Part shown: one piece after another, positions 23,701 to 34,310 of the stretch | Layout of the letters: every line of letters begins with the position of its first letter | How positions within the stretch are numbered: position 1 is the stretch's first letter | Assembly (NCBI RefSeq): GCF_000219625.1 | Contig: NC_018212.1 | Coordinates: 186,001 to 250,000 of the forward strand | Direction: 5' to 3' | Source: Zymoseptoria tritici IPO323 | Lineage: Eukaryota > Ascomycota > Dothideomycetes > Mycosphaerellales > Mycosphaerellaceae | Length of the DNA: 64,000 nt | Notes under the pieces: model-generated | What the model saw: the letters and a program-made list of their open reading frames with translations, nothing else | What the model was told of the DNA's origin: nothing | Database searches by the model: none | Translations under genes and position numbers: made by a program

Positions 23701-24783
23701 ATGGGGAGTTGCAGGTCGTGTGCCCGGCTGAGCCTATTCTGTGAGATGCTTGACGGTGCTGATGCTGTCGTACAACCACCGGAGATCGCGAGGGTGTGGT
23801 CGACAGGCATTTGCGCATGCTTTCCTTCGGGCAGGGGGCAGCTGGTCTCAATGTGTGGCGTTTGACAGATCGTTTCTTTGCGATCGACGGGTATACGACG
23901 CAAGAGTGATGTTACCAAAGGAGGGATACTTTAGTACTGTAGCACAAGGAGGACAAGCAAGCAAGCTGCTTTGCCTACGCGACACACACAGCTCGTGAGC
24001 AACAAGATCAACGTGACAATAGTCGCCAAAGTTCGACATCAGCCGCTCCATGGAACACATCCGGGCAGCAGCAGGGATACCTCTGCCAACTGCACTGCCG
24101 GAGTTATTCCACGATAATAGCTTCGGACTGCACGCCGTCGTTCGCCTCCACGCCCTTGCGCTGTTGTGAATACGCAGCTGCCGTCGCCATCGCACAATGG
24201 CCATTCGCCAGCTAGAAGTGCCCTAGCTGCACGCATCCCGGTCTTCGGGTGGCGAACCTGTCTTGGGTCTTGCTGGAGAAACCCTCGCTACTGCTGCCAC
24301 GCGCGCAATCACACCGACACCGCCACAGCACATGCCATTTGCGCACATTGGACACGCGCGATCCGGGACTTCTTTGCAACCCAATGTGAAGTGCGGCCAC
24401 GCCTATGCGTGACTCTGCCCTGCCCTGTGGACCCAAGCGGTGGCAAATCCAGTCATGCAAGAGCGATCCCGTTGAGCTTCCGACATTGTCAGCCGTAGGC
24501 GTAATCCAAAAGAGGACCATGCGTCCTTCCAGCTCTGATGCCTCGCCTAGACATCCTTTGCTCCGGAGCTCGGAGGACGATGAGGTCTCATTGGATCTGC
24601 GATCGTCTGTCCGGTACCGCAAAGCAAGGCATGTCAAAGCCTCCCTTCAACGATCCCACTCTTCGGGCTTTCCGACACGGCAAATAGTTGGCCAAGAGAG
24701 GGTTGTGGTCGTTAGTGCGGCGTGGGTGCGTGCTTGCGAAATGCACTACTTCTAGGTACCCGCTGCGTGGTTCCGCCGGCTGC
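20706..24783. other. Gene-poor 4 kb region
   Basis: The longest stretch without a supported gene. Open frames on both strands are short, overlapping and not protein-like. The best minus-strand frame (20909-21640) is Arg/Ser-rich with no domain. Two segments around 21055-21190 and 21245-21372 look weakly alike, as if an old duplication had diverged. No transposase or reverse transcriptase motif was seen. It could be decayed repeat DNA or host noncoding transcripts. Confidence 0.5.
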
Positions 24784-25279
24784 CATGGACGGAGCTTCAA
24801 ATGGCCCACCCCGCCAAATTCCTAGTTTTGCGAATTCGCAGAATTAAACACTCTGTAGACTGTCGCCTTTTCGTATAGCGCGGCGCCCGACTGCCGGTCG
24901 CAGGCTCCCTAGGTCGCCGCGAGCTTTTACATAGTTTGGCCTACCTTCTAAACTTAGTTGTAATTGTAATAGAAATACATTAATTACCTCGTAAAGTTGT
25001 TGTAGCTTGCGTTCCTCTATCGTAGAAGTTAGAAACTTAAACTTCGAACTTTAAATTCTAAACGAGGTTGTAAGGATCGCAACAACGAGGATAGTACTAT
25101 AAAAGCAACTTTTATCTTAGTTTTTAAAGATGCGATGTATGTAAATAGCTTTGTGTTATATATTATAGGCAGAAGAAACATACGAGGCTCTATTCTACGT
25201 ATTGTAGACGTCGATCTCGCTGCCGTTTCCAAAAATCCAGGAATTTGGCGGGGTGGGCCATTTGAACCTCCGTACCATG
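24784..25279. mobile_element. MITE-like element with ~40 bp TIRs
   Basis: A roughly 496 bp element bounded by inverted repeats. The left end (24784-24823) and the reverse complement of the right end (25239-25279) share the core TTCAAATGGCCCACCCCGCC and flanking bases, with only a few differences. The interior is strikingly AT-rich compared with its surroundings and has no convincing coding frame, as expected for a nonautonomous DNA transposon relic. The exact ends are uncertain because CCATG occurs on both sides and could be either TIR or target-site duplication. Superfamily not assigned. Confidence 0.75.
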
Positions 25280-25833
25280 CCATGCTCCCAGTGTGGCGTA
25301 TATGTCTACCACTGTTCATATTAATACACTACTACTAGGTTCAGGTGTCGCTACATGACATGCTGACCCTGAACGTCTACCTTTTCCCCAAGCTGCGTTT
25401 ATTACAGCGTGGGAGGTTCCGATCTTGACTGTCCCGAACCCCATTCTGACCTGTCATACTCTGCCTTTCCTTGTCCTGTTTCTCAGCTCGGCACCTCTGC
25501 ACTGCGCACGGCATCTGTTCGTGAGGACTGCCCCTTCCGGTGGGTCAATCTGTCTCTTGTTCTAGATCGTGCTTCGTCTTGCGCCGCACCTTGCCATCGT
25601 TTCCCCAGCCGTCGTCTCGGACATCATCACTGATCAAATCAGCTGGCCGCTGCCCACTCACCACTGCTCTATGTCCGTTACTTCAGGCTCGCCACTCGCA
25701 ATCGACTGACGATACCGTCCTGCAGCACTGCTTGATCACTTTTGAGCGTCCGCGGCCCTTTCGTTCAACCCGGCGTCCACTTCTGTCTTTACCAAACGAG
25801 CCAATACCCAGACATTCAGACACTCCAGACATC
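25280..25833. other. Upstream region of the YTH gene
   Basis: Pyrimidine-rich on the plus strand toward 25.8 kb, consistent with the promoter and 5' leader of the RRM/YTH gene. Frames that run through here into the gene (from 25540 and 25742) have no conserved content before the chosen ATG. Confidence 0.5.
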
Positions 25834-27787
25834 ATGGCCGACGAAAATGATACAACACCCTCCGCTGGTCTCGGGCCCTCGCAGCAGCACCACCAGACAC
25901 ATCCCCGCCAGCACCAACAGCATTTCCCAATCCAATCACAACAAACGTAAGCCCCTAATCGACAGCGGCCCATGTCGCAACCGGCTGACTGATCATAGTC
26001 CGCCTTTCCAATCTCAATTGGGACATCTGTCCCAGCAGCAGCAGCAGCCTCAAAATTACGGACAACATGTACAGCAATCATTCGACTTGTCGCTTCTTGC
26101 GGGAGCACTTCCACATGGCGGACGAGCTTACCAAGATCCCTCGGCCAACCTTTACTCGAGCATGCAGTACGTCTCTCAACGCGGACCTCAATTCATGGAT
26201 CCCGCCTCGTTGGCCAGAGCACAGCAACAGCAGTATCTAGGAGCTCAGTTCGCTGCGGGACAGACCATGCAGCACCCACAAGCGTACCAACTGCAGCAAC
26301 ACGCGCAGTATTCCCCGATCGATCCTTACGGGTATGGCATGAGTCCACCACAATTCTCCTCGATCGATCCTCGCTATGCTCCACAGTTCACGCCGATGCT
26401 GCAAGGCATGCCGGGCATGCCGACCGATATGTGTAAGACCAGCGTCGACACGGCACTGCATTCATCCACTGACCTCCTCACAGCCCAGTTCGCACGCCGA
26501 CCATCAGCGGACAACGCGCCGATCCCAAACTTCCCACGCGGACCACCTCGCAAGCCAAAGCAATCCGGACATGCTCTTTGGGTTGGTAACCTTCCACCGG
26601 CAGCAAAAGTTACTGATCTCAAAGATCACTTCTCCCGCGACGCGACGAGCGACATCGAGAGTGTTTTCCTCATCGCCAAATCGAACTGCGCTTTCGTCAA
26701 CTACCGCACCGAAGCAGCGTGTGTCGCCGCCATGACGCGATTCCACGATTCCCGCTTCCATGGCGTACGTCTCGTCTGCCGTCTTCGACGTGGCGCCGCA
26801 GCATCGTCTACAACACCCGCAAACGATCCGCTCTCTCCTTCAACGTCAGGCACGTTATCTGTCACTCCCGAGGCAGGTCCAACGCCTGAAGCAACGACTC
26901 CCGATCCTACTCCTTCCGAAGATCTCCTCAGCCCAACGATCGCCCGTTCACGATCCAGCAATAGTGCCGACAATACATCTCCTTCTACCACCGAGTCTTC
27001 ATCTGGACCACCTCCAGCTTCTGACACCAAAGTTCCCGAAAAGTACTTCATCGTCAAGTCGCTAACCGCTCAGGACCTTGAAGCGTCCGTACGGAACGGC
27101 ATCTGGGCAACCCAATCGCATAACGAAGAGATCCTCAATCGGGCATACGAGCAAGCAGATAATGTTTACCTCATATTTTCAGCCAACAAGTCCGGCGAAT
27201 ACTTTGGCTACGCGCGCATGGCGAGTCAGATCAGCGGCGAGGCGGTGCGCATGAACGAGGCGCCTTCTTCGGCCGAACGAGAAGGATCAGCTGCCACAGC
27301 CTCAGCAGATCCGAGCGTGTCGCCACAATCCATTCCTACACCTGCCACAGCCACCGCACCCAAAGGACGCATCATAGACGACTCTGCACGCGGAACGATC
27401 TTCTGGGAAGCAGAGCACAGCGAAGAGGGCGATGAGACACAGCGGGACAACGAGTCGCCAACCGGAGCAGGAGCAACAGCCGGACAGAACTGGGGCCGAC
27501 AATTTCAAATCGAGTGGATGTCCACGAACCGACTACCTTTCTACCGCACGAGAGGGTTGAGGAACCCATGGAACGCGAGTCGCGAGGTGAAGATCGCGAG
27601 GGATGGCACGGAGTTGGAGCCGGGCGTTGGGAGAAAGTTGGTTGGAATGTTTGCGAGAGGTGGAGGAGGCCAAGCTCAGGGACCGGCGCAGACCGGACAG
27701 CAGGTGCCGCAGATGCCTCAGGGAACTATGATGGGTATGCCTCAGATCGTTGGAATGCCTCAGGCAGGGATGGGAGGATATCGATGA
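25834..27787 (+). CDS. RRM + YTH domain m6A-reader-type RNA-binding protein
   Basis: Three exons: 25834-25946, 25999-26432 and 26484-27787; 616 aa. The N-terminal 200 residues are Gln/Pro/Tyr-rich. An RRM follows (~208-285) with GHALWVGNLPP as RNP2 and NCAFVNYRTE in the RNP1 position. After a Ser/Thr/Pro linker comes a YTH domain (~366-572): KYFIVKSLTAQDLEASV, then IWATQSHNEEIL (first cage Trp), VYLIFSANKSGEYFGYARM, and the DC-type ending LPFYRTRGLRNPWN. YTH domains bind N6-methyladenosine in RNA. The acidic/Gln insert before GRQFQIEW is longer than usual. The second intron is 51 nt, a multiple of three with no stop, so its retention would add 17 residues. Whether the protein reads m6A or acts like Mmi1 in meiotic RNA decay is unknown. 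Confidence 0.92.
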
Positions 27788-29085
27788 GTTGGGCGGAATT
27801 GAGAGTCGCTGGAGGCGTCGTCGTGGAATATGGTGGGCTCGGAGAGAGTTGATGAGAGGAACTTGATGCGAGACGCGTACGAGGGACTCTTGGGCATGGA
27901 AAAGGGATCATTGTGAAGGCATGCGAACTGGAAGAGCTTGGATTGTTTACGATGGGTGGATGCACACGACGCACACGGCATGCGAAACGACGCTTTTACC
28001 CGTTCCTTGCGAACCATTGTACTACGAGCATCTGGACGAGTTTCTGAAGTGGCAAGAGTGGGACGACAAAAGATGGGCCCGATATTGCTTCGCGGCCGTT
28101 GAACTGCCTGTCAGGAGCAGAAGATTTAGCAAAGCGGATAAATCATGTACGATGAAGAGCGTCCGAAGCTTGCCGACAGGCTCAGGAGAAGTGTCCCCTT
28201 TGCCTGACTCGCGACGGTATTGTGCAAGTTCTTGCCAACCCAGAACGGCACGCGACATTGATCAGAACATGCACATCGGCTCCGGGGAACACCTCGGCGT
28301 CTTCTCATGTTTCATCAACCATCCGTTCATGATGCAACATCAACGACACAGAACACTTCTTGATCCGCAATAGCTCCACCTCTCGAAAAGTGAAACGCCA
28401 AACACAGGGCAGAAAGAACGCCTCGGTCAGGGGCCAAAGTCTATCAATGGGGGCCAAAAAGTCAACCCGACCTTCGGGACCCTTCAAATTGTGGCTGTGC
28501 CGGCCCATCAATTCGGCTATAACCCCGTTTTCGGCGGCGTCAATATTCGAGGGGTCATGGATCAAATTTTGAAGCGGCAGTGGAGCCGAGGAGAAGGACT
28601 ACCCAAGATGCAGTACAACGACATGTCTCCCATATCCCGCTACATTGCGGCAGCGGGCGTGGTGCCGACGGCTGCAATGGCTGCATCTCCGGACAAGCCA
28701 AGCAGGCAGAATAACAATATGGCGCCTGGACCGCATGATTGGAGCGGCTGGGCAAACAGCCTGAATTGAACCCTGCCCTTGCCAACTGCCGGTGGCATCG
28801 CGTCGCTCATCGGCAACGCAGGGTGAGATGAAGGTCGACTTGCATACAAAAATGTCGGTCGGGAAACGGAGACTGCTCCATTGAGGTGCTTCCAAGGCTG
28901 ATCATCAATATGTGCTTTCGAAGCGGGTGAGGTGGAGTGGAGACAGAAGCTCCCCAGCTTGAGCTTGTGACGCAATGCGGTTGTGCGGGTAAGAGCTTCT
29001 GTTCCGTCCTCATGCCACAATTGCCATTGAACCTCACTCCAACTTCTCCCCAAGAATCAATCATCGACAATTGTCTCAGCACATC
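27788..29085. other. Intergenic region, YTH gene to GST
   Basis: About 1.3 kb. The short plus-strand frame near 28491-28769 and the opposing minus-strand frames have no recognisable domain. I see no supported gene. The last few hundred bases presumably carry the GST promoter. Confidence 0.5.
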
Positions 29086-29818
29086 ATGTCTTCCAACCTC
29101 AAGCCTCTCGTCCTCCACGCTCACGGCACAGGTCCCAACCCGTACAAGATCGCAGCCGCCCTCGAGTTCCTTGACCTTCCTTACGAGGTCAAGCTCTGGC
29201 AATTCGGCGATGCAGCCAACGGTGTCAAGGGACCGGAGTTCCTGAAGATCAACGAGAATGGCCGTGTTCCTGCTTTGGAGGACCCAAACACTGGCGTTAC
29301 CAGCTGGGAGAGCGGTGCCGTGATGAACTACTTGCTGCGAGTGTACGACAAAGAGAACAAGCTCGGTCCGCGTGGAAACTCCGAGCAGGATCGTGTGGAC
29401 TTTGAGAAGTGGGAGTACTTCCTCTTGAGCACATTGGGACCGATGATGGGTATGTGATCGTCTGGCGTCTAAACCATCGTGGGACTGCAATAGCTTACAT
29501 TTCTCAGGCCAAGTCAACTGGTTCCGCCACTACCACTCCTCCAAGAACGAGGACGCTTTGAAGCGCTTCGAAGAGCAAGCATACCGCTGCTTCGGCGTCA
29601 TCGACGCTCAGATCAAGAAGACTGGCGACAAATTCATCCTGCCTGGCTCGACTCCCACTGCGGTTGACCTTCATGTGTATTCGTGGGTTTATCAGCACAG
29701 CTACGCCGGCTTGAGCATGGACAATTACCCGAGCACGAAGAAGTGGTTGGAGAACGTCTCGGCGCTGAAGGAGATCAAGGCGGCCTACGAGAAGGTGCCG
29801 AAGGGCAAGGAGATGTAG
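29086..29818 (+). CDS. Glutathione S-transferase, Ure2p-like
   Basis: Cytosolic GST of the fungal Ure2p/GTT-like group, 224 aa, two exons: 29086-29449 and 29508-29818. The thioredoxin-fold N-half shows GTGPNPYKIAAALEFLDLPY, then FLKINENGRVPALED with the cis-Pro, and the glutathione gamma-Glu contact WESGAVMNYLL. The C-half is all-helical with the PTAVDLHVYSWV motif. The ATG at 29086 follows a good context (CATCATGTC); an in-frame TTG 15 nt upstream is not a start. Such enzymes conjugate or reduce electrophiles and peroxides; the specific substrate is unknown. The 58-nt intron splits a Gly codon. Confidence 0.93.
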
Positions 29819-30085
29819 GAGGCGGCGGAAGTTCAGCGGTCAGTAGAATCATTGCACGAATGAAAAGCAAACCTTTTTCATATTCACTTACCTTATTCGG
29901 GACGGTCCGCCTCCGTGACGACCCAGATCTTTCGTGACTTTCGTGGAAGTCCCGCTCCAGTCTCCGATCTACATCATGCACTTCATAAGTTCTCGCAGCC
30001 TCATTTCGTTCTTTGCCTCTTCATCAACATCTCGCAGGTCAGAAAGATTGCCGCACGTGCAGCTCGCAAAGTGTGGGTATTCGAA

Positions 30086-31324
30086 ATGGCGCCCAACCTT
30101 CCGCACACCGACAGTCCGCATCGGCACATTGCGAGAAAGCAACAGCAAGCGCAGTCTGGTGTCTTGAAGCCACGAAGACGGATTTCTACCATCCAGACGT
30201 CTGCTCAACTTGAAGATCTGGTGCAGGCAGGAACTATGGAGAAGGAGAACTCGTTACAGAACTCCCCGGCGGCAAGAGGAGGGCCAGAGGATATCGCGCA
30301 TGATCCGAGCTCCTCGCTGCACGACATGGAGAGCAAGATCGACACTCAGTAAGCCTCATTCCGTGTGCAACCCTCACAACTGAAGCTAACATATTCCGCA
30401 AGGTCTACCACACCACCAGACAAAGGTCTTCTTGGCTTACCACTCGAGCTACAGAATCGCATCTACCTTCTGGTCGTCACCCGTCCAGGACTGATTCCTG
30501 CCAAGATATCGGAGACTGGCATGGTCGCGCACGCAAATTTCTACAACGACGACTTCTTCTTCATGGATCCCGACAACCAGGACGACCCGATGCGCCCAAA
30601 GGACAACCGTCCGCCACAAATCATGGAGGTCTGTCGATCCATCCGCAAGCTCGTCAGACCTATGTACTATGGGAACAACGTCTTCAACTTCAGTCCTCGC
30701 TCGTACTTTCGCCAGAGCCAAAGCATCGGGGCCCCAATTGGCGACAACTTCAAGCTGGTGCGTATGGCCATGTATAGCGAAAAGTTCTGGATCCGAGATG
30801 TGGGCACCGATACGGAGCGTTTCATCAAGACCATGCTGTGCATCAAGACTCGAGCGAGTGGCAAAGTGATCGCAGAGAAGTATTACATGGTATTACGCCA
30901 GCGTGGTCGCCGGGTCGAAGCACGAACCGGATGGAAAATGCTGTACTCGGTGCGTCATCTGGCCCAGCCATTGCGTATCGGCGAGACTCAACCTCTTTGT
31001 ATGTGCGTGGTGCAGGTGGATAAGGACAGCCGGAAAGGAGAGCATAACGAAGAGACCTTGTGGAAGCTCCTCATGAACTGCGTTCTCAATAGCCCAAACC
31101 TTGCCGATGCTCAATTCGACGATGCATCTCGGGCCAAGGTCGCTGAGATGACACAGGAGCCAGAGACGACACAGATCATCGGCATGCTCGATGAACATCC
31201 GGACAGGGGTTTGTTGGAGATGCCGCCCTGTCCATCGTGCAAGGAGATGCGCATTCTATGTGCTACCAGCCTTGAGAGAATCGACTGGATGCTCTCAGAC
31301 GGTGGAAAGCTGAAGGATACGTGA
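30086..31324 (+). CDS. LPxEL/MYYG family protein, copy A
   Basis: 394 aa in two exons (30086-30348, 30403-31324). Exon 1 encodes a disordered, basic/acidic 87-residue tail. The intron is phase 2 and sits just before the first conserved block, GLLGLPLELQNRIYLLVV, which resembles the opening of F-box-like/2EXR domains common in Dothideomycetes. Further landmarks shared with copies C and D are VCRSIRKLVRPMYYGNNVF (~residue 165-181), a central region with KYYMVLRQRGRRVEA, LCMCVVQ, TLWKLLMNCV and a C-terminal CPSCKEMRI (~363). The paired Cys motifs could bind a metal; this is inference. Function unknown; F-box-like members might recruit substrates to ubiquitin ligases, but no SKP1 contact can be shown here. 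Confidence 0.85.
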
Positions 31325-31791
31325 AGTGAAAGAAGAAGCAGGTACACTTTGCAAGGTTCGGAAGCAGCAATCGTGCAACAACGAGAAGTCGAAAGTGGAG
31401 CTGCCAATCAAATGGGCACTGGATCAACATAGGAGCACTATCAGTCTACATCAACCAAGGCTTTCTTGTCGATTGGACTTTGTCGATTGGACAAGGGGGA
31501 TCGGGAATTATGGGGGACATCCTTTGTTCCATTGTCACAACACGAGCAGGGACTTGGTGTGGGTGTCATCCTCGGAATTTTACACAGTGGAATTGCAAGG
31601 TCATGGAAATGGAGAAGTTTCGGGTTTCAAACTTTTGATTCGTGCTAATATTACACTGCAGGTTCGAAATACCATTACAGCTCGATCAAACTCCCGTATT
31701 CCAGCCAGTGCTACCAGTAGCTTCAAGCTGTACAGACGAAGCAGACATCACAACGTACATACCGCACACACCAGCATGTCTGACATGCTCA
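31325..31791. other. Intergenic, copy A to Cys-rich gene
   Basis: About 0.47 kb between convergent genes. The plus-strand frame running through here (31326-31880) has no family features and extends antisense into the Cys-rich repeat gene. Nothing else seen. Confidence 0.5.
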
Positions 31792-32202
31792 TCAGTAGAC
31801 AGCAACACTCAAGCCTCCGAACCCCGCAAAGCCATGAGCGTACTGCAGACCGTTCTTGGCGGTACAGCAGCAATCGCTAATGTTTTGGCGGCAGATGGGG
31901 CAGGTGTCGTACGCAAGGCAGGCGTAGGCAAGCTGATTCTTCACCGCGCAGCAACAATCGCTGATGTTCTGGCGACAGATCGGGCAGTTGTCCGAGACAG
32001 CCTTGCTGTTCTTGACGGCGCAGCAGCAATCGCTGATATTCTGACGGCAGATCGGACAAGTGTCGGAGGCAAGTTGGTTCTTGACCGCACAACAACAATC
32101 GCTGATGTTCTGGCGGCAGATTGGGCAGTTGTCGTAAGCCATCTTGACGGCACACGAGCAGTCACTGATGTTCTGCTTACAGATGCGGCAGGTGTCGGAC
32201 AT
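31792..32202 (-). CDS. Cys-rich protein of five tandem CxxC-CCC repeats
   Basis: 136 aa, single exon, start MSDTCRIC with favourable context (AACATGTCC). It is almost wholly made of five repeats of ~21-28 residues with the unit D-(T/N)-CPICRQNISDCCCAVKN; the first is the variant CRICKQNISDCSC. There are 25 cysteines (18 percent). No signal peptide or membrane segment is visible, so it is probably intracellular. The invariant C-x2-C-x6-C-(C/S)-C spacing suggests cooperative metal binding, either metallothionein-like or tandem small zinc knuckles. The spacers between units vary in length while the Cys core does not, which argues for selection on the core. No named family recognised. It lies between copies A and B of the LPxEL family. 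Confidence 0.8.
   Translation of the reverse strand: MSDTCRICKQNISDCSCAVKMAYDNCPICRQNISDCCCAVKNQLASDTCPICRQNISDCCCAVKNSKAVSDNCPICRQNISDCCCAVKNQLAYACLAYDTCPICRQNISDCCCTAKNGLQYAHGFAGFGGLSVAVY
31855..32196. repeat. Coding tandem repeat array, 5 units
   Basis: Five imperfect DNA repeats of about 63-84 nt underlie the protein repeats. On the plus strand each contains a variant of ATCGCTGATGTTCTGGCG. Differing unit lengths suggest unequal exchange or slippage with in-frame spacer change. Confidence 0.85.
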
Positions 32203-32985
32203 GTTGGTGGTTGTGGTGCGAGGTCTGATTGTGGTCAGTGGGTTCCAAGTCAGATGAATCTCGTTTGTCTGCGTCAAGCAAGCGTTTTGAGAGTCGTCTG
32301 ATTGAGAAGCTGGGCTTTGAAGTCTGTGAGAGAAGTGGTCTGCGCTAGGTGAGTGATGGGCCGCACTTTAATGCTGGCAGCTGTAACGAGAAGGATTGTA
32401 CAAGAGCGTTGTGTCTTTTCTGGACTACGACGACATAGCATTGTCCAGGACATGTCGTTCTTTGTCTCGCCAAAAGTCAAAGGTGATGTGTTCTTGACCA
32501 ACTGGAGAGCATTGTGCCAATTAGCACGTAATCAAAGAGAGCTTGTGTCGATTTTGACAGACATGGATTGTTCTGGGGTTAATATCATAGGAGGCGTTCT
32601 TGTGCAAGCGTTGTATGAGATCTGCTTTGTCGAGACAAACAAAGGCGTTGCTTGGTGAGGAAATTTGGAAGACCAGCAAGGGTGGTACTCGCTGCCGTAG
32701 TGGCGAATTACGTCGAGAGTACGGTAGTCAACCGTGGGCAGGTCAATATCTGATGTGTTGTCAACGTGTTGAACATGCCTGCCGGTTTGATTCATTCACT
32801 TACAATTTTCGGGACGGCCCGCGCAAATCCTTGCTGACTCGAATTGCGGCCACAGTCGCTGGTTCGCTATATGTCACTTGGTGCGCTGCATTCTTCGTCT
32901 GTCATCCAAACACCAAGATTTTCATTGCCAGAACCACCTTGCGCACACATAACGCCATCGAGGTGCTCTTTCCATCTGAGCACGC
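32203..32985. other. Divergent intergenic region, Cys-rich / copy B
   Basis: About 0.8 kb between the start of the minus-strand Cys-rich gene and the start of copy B, probably holding both promoters. The plus-strand frame 32353-32658 shows no recognisable features. Confidence 0.5.
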
Positions 32986-34155
32986 ATGATCAACGAGTCT
33001 CAAGAGCCTTCCGGGCCCACGAGTAACATCTTCAGCATGCCTCATGCGAACGAAACGCTCACATCAACAGCGACGCATGGGCGCAGCTTTTGTCCGCAAG
33101 CTCGGCCGATCGAAGCACCGCCGACATTGGAGGAAGCTCTTCAGACCTCGGACACCGCTGTTCCTACACCTGCGACTGTGAGCGCACCCAGCAGCCGTAC
33201 GGATGAGGCCTCGGGTATCTCTACCAGCCTCAAACAAGCAACGTGAGTCAATAGAAGTTCATGTCGAAGTGACCAGCTAACAGCAAGCATCCAGAAGACC
33301 TTCCCAGAGCGCTCCGTCAATGTCTATCGCGAAGCAAGCAAGCCCGCTTCTGAATCTCCCCGTCGACATCCTGAACATCATCTTGAAAAGCGCTATGACG
33401 GGTTACCAGAAACCCTTCTACGTCGAACTTCCCAATTCAGCCACGGCAACTCTCGGGATTTTCTTCGGACTCCTTTACGATACCCACAACCCGACGCTTG
33501 GACGTTGGATAGATACGTCGACCAACGATCAATCATGACGACTTGCAGAGCCATCCGCAGCATCGCTCTGCCTCTATTCTGCGGCTCCACGACCTTTCAG
33601 TTTCAGCCAGCCGAAGCTTTCCAACGAGTCGAAACAGTGGTTCGTACTTTGAATCCGACCTTGCAAGGACAATTTGAGCCCTGCACCCATCATCTTCGCT
33701 CTGTCGTTATTTGCCATCACTATCACTACATCAATCTGTATTCATATTGGTCTATTATGGGCGCCCTGGTTCAGGGCACGGAACCTTTGCCACTTCAGCT
33801 CAAGGCCAGCATAGAAAATGATGGGACACTTCATGTAAGGAAAAGCTTGGCCATATTTAATGATTATGACGAGTCCCCGGTCGTTGAGATGGAATACCCT
33901 AGGGCCGTAAGCTTCCATGGACTGGACAGGAACCTCAAGTGTCCTTGCGGTGCACCCAAACCTGGCAGGGCCGGCTATGATGGTCTCAATCTTTTGGATC
34001 TTGTGCTAGACTGCCACGCATGGGCGGAGGGGACCAAGCTGCGACCGGTGACCGTTGAGGACCTTAAGAGCATACGATTCGTGGAATGCACTTGCCGGGC
34101 AGAAGGAGTCGAAGAGCAGCGGGCCGATTTAGTGGAGTCTGACGCGGTTTCTTGA
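32986..34155 (+). pseudogene. LPxEL family, copy B, frameshifted
   Basis: Diverged paralogue of copies A, C and D. Exon 1 (32986-33242) gives a disordered N-tail. A phase-2 intron (33243-33294) lies at the same place as in the other copies, a little before SPLLNLPVDILNIIL. The frame then stops at TGA 33536-33538. The continuation is in another frame (33505-34155), starting about the homologous CRAIRSIALPLFCGSTTF block and ending after CPCGAPKPG and a CTC motif. No GT-AG intron of normal size bridges the two frames; one missing base between about 33505 and 33538 would explain it. It may be a pseudogene, a sequencing/assembly error, or a shifted allele. The MYYG motif has become LFCGS, so it is also the most diverged copy. 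Confidence 0.65.
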
Positions 34156-34310
34156 CAGAAGTCAAGGGCGGACAGACGAGTGCAACGAGAAGCATCCTCT
34201 GACCTGAGCATTGGATCGGGAAGAGACTTGCAATTGTATGCATGGTATGGGAGGGTAGTGAAGCTGTACGTTCACAAAGCGGACTGCGGAATATGGACAG
34301 CGACTGGAGT

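Noticed and set aside
25742..25998. In-frame extension upstream of the YTH gene second exon
   Set aside because: It runs through the first intron; splicing from ATG 25834 gives a better start and the extension has no conservation.
31642..32301. Plus-strand repetitive ORF antisense to the Cys-rich gene
   Set aside because: It stays open because the DNA is a codon-phased tandem repeat; the minus frame has the conserved Cys spacing and a good start context.
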